In this document: in pieces, positions 43,467 through 55,909 of the stretch
Position numbering within the stretch: position 1 is the stretch's first letter
Layout of the letters: each line of letters starts with the position of its first letter
Assembly (NCBI GenBank): GCA_001600175.1
Contig: BCJC01000007.1
Coordinates: 124,001-188,000, forward strand
Direction of reading: 5' to 3'
DNA: 64,000 nt
Origin: Erythrobasidium yunnanense
Taxonomy: Eukaryota; Basidiomycota; Cystobasidiomycetes; Erythrobasidiales; Erythrobasidiaceae
Notes under the pieces: generated by a model
The model's input: only the letters and a program-made list of their open reading frames with translations
Database searches by the model: none
What the model was told of the DNA's origin: nothing
Program-made: the position numbers and the translations under genes

Positions 43467-44708
43467 TTAGTTCTCGAAGGAAAGACCCGCTTCCAGACGC
43501 GCAGCCCCATAAACTCCAGCGATATCTCCACGCTTGCCTTGATGTTTCTGTACCACTTCAAAGTGCTTGTCGATGTTCTTCACATTACCCATCTCTGCAC
43601 CGTGCTGCTTCGCCAGAGTAAGCATGTGACCAGCGTCTTTTCTCGCCAGATCGACAGCGAAGAGCGGTTCTTCTCGCTTGTAGTAGTCGCCAGAAGTCAT
43701 ACGGCTCGAATAGCTTGCAAAGGGTCCTCCAAACATGGAGTCCACGAAGGAATGGAAGTTTTCTGAGCCCACGCCCGACTTCTCAGCAAGGACGTGGCCC
43801 TCGGCGACACCCTCGATCATCGACATGACCAAGCTGTTTCCGATAATCTTGAGAGCAGACGCTTTACCGAAGTCTTCACCGACGTTGAGGTGGCCTTTGC
43901 CCATTACGCCCTTTGTGAAAGGGATGACGCGCTCTACGTCTTCTTGCGGTCCGGCCAGCACGAAGAGGAGCATACCTGCATCGGCAGCAGCGGGCGCTCC
44001 AACTATATCACAGGTTTAGTCAAGGTAGGCTCGTTGCGAGGCGAGCTCGCTTACAGACAGGAGAAGCTACGAATCTGGCGCCTTTGCCAGTGACCAGATC
44101 GGCGAGACCTTTCGTTGTTTCGGGAAGGACAGTACTTGAGTAATGACAGTCATTGGATTAGCTTGATATAGGTAACAGGCTAGAACCTCATTGTTCACAC
44201 CTGCCGGGTTATATTAGCCGTCTATCCTTCTCGCGCGAGCACGCATACTGACATACCTGCAGTCTACGAACAGCTTGCCCTTGATATCACCGGCCGTTGC
44301 AGATTTATATGTGTCTTTGATGGCAGCATCGTCACCTTAGTTCCTTTAGTCAGCGAGTGTACCCTTCCATCCACCCGGATCGTAAAGACTTAGCCCTACC
44401 AACGCAAGAGAATATAATATCAGCTTCTTGTACAGCTTCTTGCACGCTATCGACGACTCGGACGGTCTTCTCTCCCAGCTTCGAAGCAAGCTGATCTGAT
44501 CGACTGCGAGTCCGGTTCTGGATTATCAGAGGTTTGGACAGATTGGCTTTCTTGACGAGGTTCGCAACCATGCCGCGTCCCATACTGCATTGTCACATTG
44601 CAAGATTGCCAGAGTCAGAATGAGGTACGTGCGGGTGCTCCGGCTTCTTAGCTTCTGAGGAGAACTGACTTTCCAAGGCCCAGCCATGCTACTTGTTGGT
44701 CTGCCATT
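43467..44708 (-). CDS. 3-hydroxyisobutyrate dehydrogenase-like oxidoreductase
   Basis: NAD(P)-dependent beta-hydroxyacid dehydrogenase. The start at 44708 gives WLGLGNMGRGMVANLVKK (dinucleotide site GLGxMG) across the first intron. Then come IIQNRTRSRSDQL, DIIFSCVGDD, FVDCSTVLPETT, a substrate-loop region SPVFGAPAAADAG, and GNSLVMSMIEGVAEGHVLAEK with the catalytic Lys region (KIIGNS). The C-terminal helical domain ends GLSFEN. Five exons, including one longer intron (about 115 nt) after DC-S. The substrate is probably a short branched hydroxyacid, but glyoxylate/succinic-semialdehyde reductases and GLYR-type proteins share this pattern. Confidence 0.87.
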
Positions 44709-44868
44709 ATGCGAATGCGGTGAGGATGGTCAACGAGCGAGATGATGTCGTAACGAGAGAGAAAGTATTTACAGCGACGTGACGCAAATTATCCGTCTAT
44801 GTCGAGTGCTTGGATATTACAACAAGCTGAAAGACGTAACAGATATGCTAAAATCTAATGCGACCTAT

Positions 44869-46914
44869 CTAAGCAGTGTCCTTATCGACTTTCCCTCTGA
44901 GAGCAGTTTCCAGATCTACATCCACTATATCGCTCAACAAGAAGCTCTTTATCGTCTCCTTCAGACCCTCCTGCACACTCCATTGCGGCTGCCAACCCAG
45001 AACATCTTTCGCAAGCGTTGTATCCGCTTTTCTACGTGGAGGATCATCTTCGGGCATAGGCATGAATATGAATTTACTCTTCTTGCGCGTGGACAAGAAG
45101 GTGGAGGAGCCGCTTAGTTCTACGAGCACTTGGTCGACCGTCTCGATGATTAGTTGGGCCCAGGAAAGGATAGTCCCTTCGTAGGGAGAACCGATGTTGA
45201 TAGGCCCTTCGTTGTCGCCGTTCATCAACATGATGAGGCCGCTGCGGTCGATCCTTAGTACTGGGTAGCTCTGCACTGTCGATGGTAAGGAAGCTTACTC
45301 GATCAAGTCATGCACGAACAGCAGCGAACGCGTCTGTGAGCCATCGCCGTAGATCTGCTAAGCGCGTCAGCATCTTCCTTCATAGCATTGTAGACAGTAG
45401 ACTAACCGTAATGTCCTCTCCTTTGAGCGCCTGTAAGATGAAATTGCTGACCACACGTCCATCACCTGTAAGGTCGGCCAATCAGCACAGCATGGCGGGG
45501 AGGACGCTATAGTACCGCCTACCTGGTGTCATCCTCGGTCCGAACGTGTTGAATATCCTTGCTACTCGAATATCGACACCGTCTTGACGGAGATAGCCGA
45601 ATGTGAGTGCTTCTGCCACGCGCTTGCCTTCATCGTAGCATGCTCGAGGGCCCTAGATTGCTCATCAGCATCTTATCGACTACTGTCAGACTAAGCAACC
45701 TACTATCGGGTTGACGTTTCCCCAGTATGATTCCGGCTGAGGGTGTACGTCCGGACTTCCATAAACCTCACTCGTGCTTGACAACAAAAACCTGGCTTTT
45801 GTCCTCTTCGCCAATCCCAGCATGTTCAGCGTACCCAAGAAATTCGTCTTCATAGTTTTTATCTGGTTGTATTGGTATGCCCTGGGAGAGGCCGGGCATG
45901 CGAGGTGGTAGATCATGTCGCACTCGATGTGGAAAGGGAGCGTGATGTCGTGGCGGACGAGCTCGAAGTGGGGATGTCCGACCCAGTGCGAAACGGCTGT
46001 CTTGGAGCCGGAGAAGAAGTTGTCAAGCACAGTCACTCTGCAGTCACAAGCAAGTCCAAGTCAGCTCAATGGATACAGAGTGAGTGAGGCTGCAGTCACT
46101 CGTGTCCTAGAAACATTAGACGATCAACAAGATGTGACCCAACGAAACCCGCTCCTCCCGTAACGAGTATTCTCTTTCTTTTATTCGTAGGCAGCGTCTT
46201 TACAGCTGGATATGAGTGCATGGGCGAGTATGAGAAGAATCCCTGTGGATGTTGCTGATGTTGGTGTGCAGATTGCGGACTTGAGATATTCATATGCTGT
46301 TCTAGTAATGTATGTATGGAAGGTGAGGGTTCGAGGGAGGCATATTGGAAAGTTGCCGCTTGGCTCGTGTAGGCTTGTAAATCTGCTGGGACTTGGATCT
46401 GCGCTTGTTCTTGTGAGAGCGTGCGTGTGAGTGTAGGTGGTGCAACTGCTTGTACTGGCGCATTGTCTTTAGGTAACTGGATCGCGGGCGCAGGCGGCTT
46501 CGTCGGTGTCTCGTTATACTCCGACGAACTTGATGATGAGTTATAAGTACTGTTCCGACTGCGACTCTCTCTATCTCTATCATTTCGTCCAGAAGGAGAG
46601 GGATCTCGAGTAGGTGGTGATCTGTAGACTTGGCGCAGGAGTTCTAAGGGCACTTTGTACTCATTCATGAGCGGACTCCGCAAGCCTGAATAGTCTCCCT
46701 GTCCACCTAGAGCGTGTGTATCGAACGGGACCTGCGAACACCATCAATCACGCGCGTCAGTCTGCAGTGATAACAATAGCTTGGGAACGGAAAGGCATCG
46801 ACTAACTCTGGGGACGGGGATACGAGAGACGGAGGTAGTAGAAGAGCATGATGAGGAGCGAGGACGGCCAGCAGGAGCAACAGCAGGAGCAGGGAGAGAC
46901 ATTGTATCGGTCAT
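44869..46914 (-). CDS. UXS1: UDP-xylose synthase (UDP-glucuronate decarboxylase)
   Basis: Makes UDP-xylose from UDP-glucuronate for capsule, glycan or wall xylosylation. The extended-SDR motifs are [15 protein letters not shown] (NAD site), [33 protein letters not shown] and the active-site Y-x3-K in [11 protein letters not shown]. Later come [10 protein letters not shown], the TRSFLFVHDLI segment completed across an intron, and [12 protein letters not shown]. Unlike short forms it has an N-terminal extension of about 200 Ser/Pro/Gln-rich residues and no obvious transmembrane helix, so it may be cytosolic. Several short introns, including a GTTAGT donor after the first exon. Confidence 0.93.
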
Positions 46915-47473
46915 TTTCGAACTAAATCTTGCTGGCTCGATGATGCTGCGGCCTACCGAGGAGAGCTGGAGAGACCAGACGAAGCAGCATTCGAGCCGCC
47001 AGCATTTGCACCAGCAGCATCGAGACTCAATGCTTTGGGCGAGTGTGTAGGGCGAGGCGACCGCGAGCGAAGCGACGGGTCCATCGTGGGCGCAAAGATA
47101 GCGAGACAAAGGCAAGTTGCGCGACGAAAGCTGAGAAAATGCGTGGATCCTGACCGTATACGTTTGTACACAATACATGAAGGGCTATTACACGCTTTTA
47201 CAGCTCCTTTTTAAGCTGGCTCTAAGCTTCTTGAAGTGACCTTATGCGATTTCAATGGTCTGCTTCAATCCTGCGCAGCTTGCCTTGAGAGGATTATAGA
47301 CCAGTCTTATGTTTTGTGTAACACTCCTGCTTAACCCTTGCTTATTCATTCTGTTGCTACTCGAAGGTTCTGTCTCGGAGTTGAAGATGATCGCCACAAA
47401 GAAGAGAGTCATCGAGAGACAAGGTTGACTCTGTTACTTCTTTCTTCTCATCCAACTAAAGATACTGATATAC
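46915..47473. promoter_or_regulatory. Divergent intergenic region, UXS1 / FAP1-like gene
   Basis: 559 bp between start codons. A TTTTTAAG-containing stretch near 47210 and a pyrimidine-rich leader (ttctttcttctcatcc near 47440) precede the FAP1-like gene. No clear motif. Confidence 0.4.
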
Positions 47474-50400
47474 ATGGACGCAGCTGTTGCAGCAGTCACC
47501 GCAGACTTTGCACACTCCCATCTAACACCAGGACAGATAGCGACGACATCGACAGCATCTGCAACATCTGGTAGACCACCTCGCAATGGCCGCGGCAATG
47601 GAAGAGCAAGAGGCAGTAGCAGAGCGCGAGGAGCGCGAAAAAATGGATCCTCAAGACCATCGACCTCTGCATCTGCATCGGAGAACGAGAGCAGCAATGT
47701 CGTAGATTTGCCTGCTCCAGCAACACAGATTACAAACCCAAATCGACGCAATATCAATAGACAGCATCAACAACAGCAGCCACGATACCGGTCACAGCTG
47801 TCTGAAGCAGAGCCTGCGATAGCATCTCCGACGACATCATCATCGACCATCAAGACCAGCTTACCGACAGCAGAAGAGCTAGCAGCCTTATCGTATCGCG
47901 AGAGGTTAACTGTACAGCTCAATACATCGAGCATAGAATGCCCGATATGCTACAATGCAATCCATCGGAAGCAGCCCATATCATCGTGCCAGACCTGTTC
48001 TGCGCCCTATCATCTGAAGTGCTTGAGGGATTGGGCTGAAAGGAGTATAGCAGCAGTCAAAGAGAAAGCAGCACTCCAGCAGCCGGGTGTACATGTGAGA
48101 GCGAACTGGAGATGCCCGTCCTGCCAGACACAGCATGGAGAGAATGAGATTCCAAGAAACTATAAATGCTTCTGTGGGAGGGCGAAAGATCCAAAAGGGA
48201 GTGGATTGGGCAATGCACATTCCTGCGAGAAGCCGTGTAGGAGAGCTAGGCCGGAAGGGTGTACCCATTCGTGCGTTTACTCGCGCTCTCTCTACCTCTG
48301 CTGTGTGATAATACTGATTGCTTATGCCTTTGCACAGATGCCCGCTCACATGTCATCCCGCAAATTGCGACCCCTGCAACGTGATGCTCCGCATGCAATG
48401 TCATTGCGGGAAAGGACAGAAAACAATTCTCTGCGGGACACTCCATCCCTCCACCTCTTCATCCACCTCTTCTCGAATAGACACGAACGACTTCCTAAGC
48501 TGCAAACAGTCCTGCTCCAAATTACTAGGTTGCGGGCTACATCGGTGCGAGAAGGAATGCCATTCAGGCGCCTGTGGGCCATGCGAGATCATTAGGGAGA
48601 AGATATGTTTCTGTGGCTCTGTGCGCGAAGAAAGAGTGTGTGGAGGAAGTGCAGAAGCAGAAGTAAGAAAGGAGTGCTATTCTCCTGAAGCGCAAGAAAA
48701 AGATAAAAGCTGGACGGGAGAATTCAGTTGTGGACAACCGTGTCCTTGGACATATGATTGTGGGATCCACAAAGAAGCTACTCTTGCAGACACAGCGGGC
48801 GGAAAGACGATCTGCCATCCTCACCATTCTTCCCTACGCCTACCATGTCCGCGCTCGCCTTCTGTAGTGACGACATGCGCATGTGGCCAGACGCCTCTTT
48901 CCTCACTCTTCTCCTCCTCTACCCGCGAGAATTGTAGAAGCCCCATTCCCTCATGCGGGAAAACATGCAATAAAACCCGTCCAGAATGCGGACATGCATG
49001 TACACAGATATGCCATGAGGGGGATTGTGGAGAATGTCAGGAGGTAGTGAAATTGGTGTGTAGGTGTGGGAACGATAAGAAGAGTATGAAATGCGTGGAA
49101 TTGCAAAGGCAGGGAGAAGGAGAGCTACTCTGCGATAAAGCGTGCAAAGCACTGAGGAATTGTGGGAGACATGAGTGTGGGAGACGGGTGAGGCTTCACG
49201 TTGCAGCTTTTTCTCAGGGTCCTGGACTGATTCGAATTATGTTTTAGTGCTGCCCTTTGGCCTTCCAAGAAGCGCATCAGAAACAGCGCAAGCGCCCTCT
49301 TTCGCATGCCGACGAAGAAGACCCAATGGGCTACCACGTCTGTGACCGCGTCTGCAACCGTATGCTGAATTGCGGGCAGCACCGATGCCAACTCCCCGAC
49401 CATCGAGGCGCATGCCAGCCCTGCTTACGCAGCTCGTTCGAAGAGCTTACATGCCACTGTGGTTCTACGACGCTTCTTCCACCCGTTCCGTGCTCTACTC
49501 GGATCGTATGCAATCAACCGTGCGCTCGTCCTGGCCCAGCATGCGGCCATCCAAAAGCGCCTCACGCATGCCACGAAGACGATCAGCCATGTCCCCCATG
49601 CCCTTTCTTGACGACGAAACAATGTGCATGCCATCGTCGTGCCGCGGTAAATAATGTAAGATGCAGCCAGGCGAACGTAAGTTGTGGAAGGACGTGCGAT
49701 GCGCTGTTGGGGTGCGGATACCATAAATGTAAGAAGATGTGCCACCCGGAAGGAGAGTGCCAAGAATGTACACAGACGTGCGGGAAGCCGAGAGCATACT
49801 GCGGACATCCATGCCAGCAGAAGTGGTGAGCGCGTTCTTTAACTATATATCTATGGACATGATTGACATTTAGGAACTCAGCCACGCACCTTCGAAATGC
49901 CCGACAGATGAGCCGTGTCCAGAGCTCGTGGAAGCGACTTGCCCATGCGGCCACATTAAGCAGCGCACCCGATGCGGAGCCTGCAACAGCAAGACGGATC
50001 CAAACGGTGGTGTCAAGCTAGCGTGCAATCAGACGTGCATAGTCGCCCAGCGGAACAACGCCTTGGCCGAAGCTTTAGGGATTAGTAAAGATCGTCAAGC
50101 AGCTTCTGGACAAGCAGTCACATGGCTACCTGAAACGATAGCATACTACGGCGAGAACATCACCTGGTGCAAGAGCATCGAGCAGGTCTTTATCGATTTC
50201 ATCGGCTCAACAAGGGCAACGCACATGTTCCCAGCCATGAAACAGCCGCAGAGGAAATTCGTGCATGAAGTAGCAGAGAAGTTCAAGTTGCGCTCGGAAT
50301 CGCTGGACGAAGAACCGTTTAGAAGCGTCCTAGTGGCTAGAAAGACGGATTCTGTGGCACCCAAACCTTCTCTTTCAGAGGCGTGGGTGCAGCAATACAA

Positions 50401-51016
50401 ATCATCTCCCTCTACTGCTACTGCGGCGAAGAAACAGAGCTTGGTGACTCAGCCTGCTTCTTCTGCAACTACTCCCTCTCCGCAAATCCAGCAGCAGCGC
50501 AAGCAGGAAATCAACGCTCTGTACCTCGAAGCATGCTTCGGCTACGATGAGCAAAGCTTGAAAGAGGTGATAGCACCATTCATGCAAGGCATGTACTTCA
50601 CTCTTCGCTGGATAAACGACGAAGACGTGATCTGTGTCCCGCGATCTGCGCTCATACCAAGCGAACTCACACTCAAACTCCGTCTCGTCCGCAATTCTAT
50701 ACGACACAAGATCCCTTCATGTAAAGCTGTCGATGCCGCTTATTTCGATACGGCAGCAGAAACAGTCACACATCGTGATCGACAGTGGACGTCTGTGTCG
50801 TCTGCGAATGGTGCGACCGCTCCGCCTGCTAGTAGATGGACAGCTCTCACTTCAGCAGCGAGCTCGTTAGCGCCATCTAGACAGTCTTCGAGGCCGGCTT
50901 CTCCGAATCCGAGAGATGTGGACATCATTGGAAATGGACTGAATAGACCGCCTAGCGCTGTTATCGTCAATGGCAGTAATGCACAAGTAGCTGAGAACTG
51001 GGAGGATAGCCTTTGA
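47474..51016 (+). CDS. NFX1-type zinc-finger protein (FAP1 homologue)
   Basis: Large Cys-rich protein of the NFX1/yeast Fap1 family, proposed to bind RNA/DNA or act as an E3-like factor. Order: a disordered Arg/Gly/Ser N-terminus; a RING/PHD-like module at about residues 155-220 (CPICYNAIHRKQPI then CQTCSAPYHLKCLRDW); a long series of NF-X1 fingers (for example CGLHRCEKECHSGACGPC, CGYHKCKKMCHPEGECQEC); an R3H-like domain (FVHEVAEKFKL, then FRSVLVARK); and a Ser-rich tail. Four exons are supported, with joins near 48270/48340, 49189/49246 and 49826/49879. The last uses the AG in AACTCAG so that QQKCHAPSKC keeps its cysteine spacing. Confidence 0.9.
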
Positions 51017-51241
51017 GCCATCGTTGTAGCTTTAGCTCATCTTGTCCACACCTACTTCCGGCAAAGCAGCGAGGCCATGAACGCTCTACCATGTGTTTGC
51101 TGCTTCTCCTAACACCTGAACAGCCTCGAATGATGATGTCTACCTCAACGCTTTGACCTGTCCGAAAGCTGCTCGGATCGGCGGTATCGACAAATTTCCT
51201 GTCGTCGTAGTACCCAGCATGCCTCTTGCTTTACTTCCACC

Positions 51242-53352
51242 ATGTCTGCTTCCAAGAGCAAGAAGCCACGAGTCGTCGTTATCGGAGCTGGGTGCGCCTG
51301 ACTTGCACTTCAGGTTGCTGGATCCTTATCACCTTTTCCGACAAACAGAGTCGCGGGCATAGCTGCTGCCATCGAATTCAAGAAGAAGCTGGGCATCGAC
51401 GTGCAGGTAGAGAAGCTAACCTCGCCCGACCTCAACGCATGCTAAGAGACACGTCGTTATCGACAGCTTTTCGACCGCTACGACGGACCTGGCGGCACCT
51501 GGCATATCAACGTATGTTCGCAGCCAAATACAGTCCTGAACAGTATCTAATGAGCGATGCATAGACCTATCCAGGCTGGTTCGTCAGACTCGCGACTTCT
51601 GCATATTTACCGCAACATCTAACGCGTTGTCGACAGTGCATGCGATATACCAAGCCAGTAAGTTAGTCTTCTGGCTTTCAAGGCAATCTTTTGACGAAGC
51701 TATGCAGCTGGTACTCCTTGTCTAGCGAACAGAATCCGAACTGGACGCAGCGCTATTCGCGACAGCCGGAGATCAAGGCCTGTAAGGCTTGCATTCAAAG
51801 ACGTGCTTTTGTAGCCTGAACTTCTAATTCAGACTTCGAAAGCGTTTCAACAAGTACTCGCTGGCCAAACAAACGCGCTTCGGCGTAAACTTTCTTCGAG
51901 CAGAATGGGATGCAGAACGACAGCTCTATACTATCGATCTCTGTCCAGTCAATGATCCGCAGAATGTCTTCACCGTTGAAGCGGAAGTTCTGATCTCTGC
52001 CATCGGCGGCTTCAGCAGTCCTTTGCTGAAACCGCCTGGCTTGAAGGGTATAGAACGCTTTCAAGGACCAAGCTTCCATTCTGCACGATGGGATCATAGC
52101 GTCGAGCTGAAGGGAAAGAGAGTAGGAGTAATAGGCAATGGCGCCTCCGCTGCCCAGTTCATTCCAGTTCTAGCTAGCGATCCAACGATACATATCGTCA
52201 ACTTCAGTCGCACGCCATCTTGGTACTCCCCACGACGAGATGCGACCTTCTCTCCCAACTCGAAATGGATCATGCGAAATATTCCGTTTCTACAAATGAT
52301 CTATCGTGCTTTCCTGGTGTTCACACTGGATGCGAGGTGGCCTGCGTGGGTTCCTTCTAACAGAAAGATTCGTGCAATGGGCGAGAAGGCCTTTGTACAA
52401 TACATAAAGAGAAAAGCACCGAAGGAATACCACGAGTTCCTGATACCCAAGTATGAGATGGGCTGCAAGAGGATCGTCGTGGATGCAGGCTATCTGAAAT
52501 GTCTCAGTCAGCCCAATGTGGATCTAATTTGGGATCCTATCGACACGGTAACGGAAAAGGGCGTGCAATGCGCGAGCGGGAAAGAGCATGAGCTCGACGT
52601 TCTGATTCTCGGTACTGGCTTTGATGTCGTGAGTCTCTCAAGCCATAACAAGTAGCCAGGGAGCTGACGTTGGCAGCAGACTGGCAGTCACTTTGGCCTG
52701 AATGTGCGTGGGTCAGAAGGCATCACGATCACAGAGCAATGGGAGAAGCAAGGCGGACCTCAAGCTTATATGGGAACGTGAGTGGAATTTGTACACACAC
52801 TGCACTCGTAGCACCCTCTTAAACGTCGAAGCAGAACTCTGGCCGGCTTTCCTAATTATTATTGCTTCTTGGGCCCGAACGTAGCCACGGGACACTCGTC
52901 GGCTATCGCAGGCATCGAGAGCCAAGTGCTGTATGCTGTTCAATGCGTTCAAGCCATGATGAGTGTCCACGCCTCATCGCTCGAGCTTACGCATGAGGCG
53001 GAGGATGAGTACAATCGATGGCTGCAGGCAAAACTGGCCAATACAGTCTGGAACGGTAGATGCAAGAGCTTCTACAAGCTGCCAAATGGCAAGATCATCG
53101 CCACAGTACGCCAGTCCTCTTCGCCGATCTGCCCAGACTGACGAAATTACCCTGCAGTGGCCTGGTACCCAGGCTTATTTCTGGTGGATCACTCGGAGGC
53201 CAAATTTCAAGCATTACAAGCAGACCGCCGGTTATGGTAGTATAGCAAAGAAGCAGGAGGTAGACACTCTGAGATGGTACGGCATCCTTGCAGCGGGCCT
53301 GAGCCTGGCGACTATGTTCTGGTCAGGTACCTGGAAGTTGTGGTTTATGTGA
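51242..53352 (+). pseudogene. Baeyer-Villiger-type flavin monooxygenase, frame disrupted
   Basis: Multi-exon FAD/NADPH monooxygenase. The FAD motif is VIGAGVAGIAAA (split by an intron), followed by DRYDGPGGTWHIN, TYPG then CACDIPS, and WYSLSSEQNPNW. The family fingerprint FQGPSFHSARWDH is intact, as is the second nucleotide motif GVIGNGASAAQF. The C-terminus has a predicted membrane helix (YGILAAGLSLATMFW). The exon beginning at 51833 reads YFESV, but FNKYSLAKQTRF continues only after a +1 shift at 51844-51848, and no splice solution restores it. One T appears to be missing from a T run. It is either a mutated gene or a sequencing error. All other exons are conserved, so recent loss or error is likely. 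Confidence 0.75.
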
Positions 53353-53924
53353 GAGCTAGAAGGCAGTAGACAGTATCACAGCGTAGTAGCTTCGTCAATC
53401 GATACAGAAAGGAATGACTTTTTCGAGATATTCGGCATGCTCTTAGCTTTTCTTCATGACGCATTGACGGGCCGCTTCATCAGCCGCTACGCTTGAGCAG
53501 GAAGACATTATGCGTTCCTTTCCAATGCTCTGATCTGCAGAGCTCCCCCCTTCTGCGCTTGCCGGGAGCCCAGGCTGGAGGGTCGACCTGCGATGAGAAG
53601 CCGATGCTTGAGCAGGAACATTCTGGGACTGGCTGTCAATCTAATACATTAGTCCCTGACCTACTGCTCGGCATTTGGGTAGAGCCCCTTGGTCTGTCAC
53701 GCTTGACCTCATTCTCGCCCTTGGACGCGACCCTTTCGAACTTGGAGGGAGGTTTCAGAGCAAAGATTCCTAGCTCTTCGCTTTCTTTCTCTTACCATTC
53801 CTAATCATCTTCTGTGACATCTACGTTCAAGCAGATCTACCGCTGAGTTCTATCTGGCATAGCATCAGCAGCAGACCGTCAATCCAGGGCATCCTCATCT
53901 CGACATTCTTAGGATCTTCGCACG
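53353..53924. other. Long leader/promoter region of the TEA factor
   Basis: 572 bp with pyrimidine-rich tracts near 53780-53830. It probably contains the 3' UTR of the monooxygenase gene and a long 5' leader of the TEA gene, as is common for developmental regulators. A 103-codon frame at 53493-53804 has no recognised features. Confidence 0.45.
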
Positions 53925-55589
53925 ATGCTGGCCTACTCTCATCTACAGCTGGAGGACGAGCACGACTTCAGCCAGTACATCCACACCTCTCCCAAAATGG
54001 ATGCTCTAGTCCTCCCTCCCTCGACTCCCCTGTCAGCTAGACTGATGATGCGCCAGGACTCCGACTATGACTTCGCGAATACCTCTCCTCCTTCTCCTGC
54101 TGGCTCTCTGTCTTCCTACTCCATGACTGCCAGTGCCTCTTCCTCCTCCATCACTTCAATGGCATCCAACGCGTCGTCCATCCCTTCCTTTATCGACACA
54201 GCTGGCATGCCAAATACTTTTCCTTACAACATGGTCCGAAGCGCCTCGTCTCCTGCCAAACTACCCCTGAGACCGGGAAACACTGCTCAATCACCTCATC
54301 TCCTCGTCAATCAGCCTTTGCGCACTCCTCCTCGCAAGCTGTCTGCGCATCATCTTGTTGCGCCATACACTGTGCCTACCACCAGCAGCAATCTCAATGT
54401 AACAGGCAGTCCTGCTACGCAGAGCAAAAAGTCAGCAAAGCGCCAGAGAACTCTGTCAGATGATACACAAGCATCACAACTGCAGCAGATGGCTTCGCCA
54501 AGCAAGAAGCCGACTCCTTCGAGTCCGGAGAAGCGAGGTGCCGGTAAAGATGGAGCAGATGTTTGGCCAGAGGATGTTGAAGCTGCCTTTATGGACGGTG
54601 AGCATACATGTATTGGCTTGAAGGTTCCCCTGGCTGATCGCTTTCGTTGTCTGCAGCCCTTCGCGTCATACCCAAGCTAGGACGTCGAAAGGTCCTCATC
54701 AACGGCAAGCCTTGTGGACGCAATGAGCTTATCGCAGAGTATATCTGCCGAAAGACCTTGAAGACACGGACTCGCAAGCAGGTCTCGAGTCATATTCAGG
54801 TCCTCAAGAACAATCGAAGAAACGATCCCGATTGTAAGCTGTTCTCCCGCATCTACCTCTAGTGCTTGGCTTACACTCACCATGTATACAGTCATGGACC
54901 TCGTCACCGAAAGCATGGATGATGCCGACTCGTTCACTGCTGCACTCATGCAGGCTGGGTTTGGCGGCATGATCCAGACATTACCCTTCATCAAGACCGA
55001 TCTTCCACCTCTTCTCTGCACCACCAACTTCTCCTCCAACAACAACCTCACTAGCGGAGGTCTAGCTGCCTCTCCCATGGGACTAGGAGCTTCAGCTGGA
55101 TCAGACGGTCTCCTGTCACCTTATACGCCTACCTTCCTTACCCGCGAATCTTCTTACATCCCATCGCCTCTCGTTTCTCCCAACTACGTTGGCGATGACT
55201 ATACATACGCTCAAGCGCAGGCTGAGAGCATGGCTCAAGCTCTCTTTGAGCAATATCAGAACGGAGGGCAGATCGAGTTTGCAAACGAGGAAGACTACTT
55301 CATGGCTGCCACTCCTGGCTCTAAGCTTTCAAACCAACTAAAAGGAATGGCTTTCGATTACAGGCCAGCGCCTATCAAACTACCTCCTCCCGCTCAAGCT
55401 GCAGCTGCTTTCGAAGCACAGCAAGCAGAGGACGCCCTTCTCGAGAATGGAGAAGCCGGCACTCCTGAACTAGTTACAGCAGACCCTGGTGCTCCTGAAC
55501 CAATGTTTCAGGGCATTACGGATGAAGAAGCCAGCCAATTCCTCAATCTCGTCGACGACATGCTGGATATGTCTTCGCACATTTCGTAA
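53925..55589 (+). CDS. TEA/ATTS-domain transcription factor (AbaA/Tec1/TEAD type)
   Basis: DNA-binding regulator of the TEA family, which binds CATTCY-like sites. Three exons, roughly 515 aa. The TEA domain runs from DVWPEDVEAAFMDA, across a phase-1 intron near 54597-54656, to LRVIPKLGRRKVL, NELIAEYICRKTLKTRTRKQ and VSSHIQVLKNNRRND. The second intron splits the end of the domain (DPDF, MDLVTESMD). The N-terminal 200 residues are Ser/Pro-rich. The C-terminus holds acidic and Ala/Gln-rich segments ending LDDMLDMSSHIS-like, a candidate activation or cofactor region (exact string DDMLDMSSHIS). In fungi, relatives control conidiation, filamentation or morphogenesis. Confidence 0.92.
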
Positions 55590-55909
55590 TAATGGACAGT
55601 CCCCTCGTACATGTATCTTTACCATTCAAGCTAGTCTTGACATCGATGTTCTTCCCATCCCGCAACTTGGTAGACTGTGAATATAGGAAGCTGGAGGGGC
55701 CTTCAATTCGGAATAATAGCTTGTATAACTACCCTCTTATCCTCACTACTAGCAGTTTCATCAAATTCTATCATTCCCGTCCATTCTTGTATATACGATA
55801 ACGCCGGCTGGTCGTCGCGTGGCTCTTTTCTTCTGCAATTTCAATCAACATCACCATGAACGATGCATATCAGTGATTTGCTTGTGCTTGTTGATCCTGC
55901 CAGACTGAA
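55590..55909. other. Intergenic between the TEA and Sec7 genes
   Basis: 320 bp between two plus-strand genes, holding a 3' UTR and the promoter of the Sec7 gene. No further feature seen. Confidence 0.45.

Noticed and set aside
53493-53804. 103-codon frame before the TEA gene
   Set aside because: No family features, no clear Kozak context or codon bias. More likely leader sequence.
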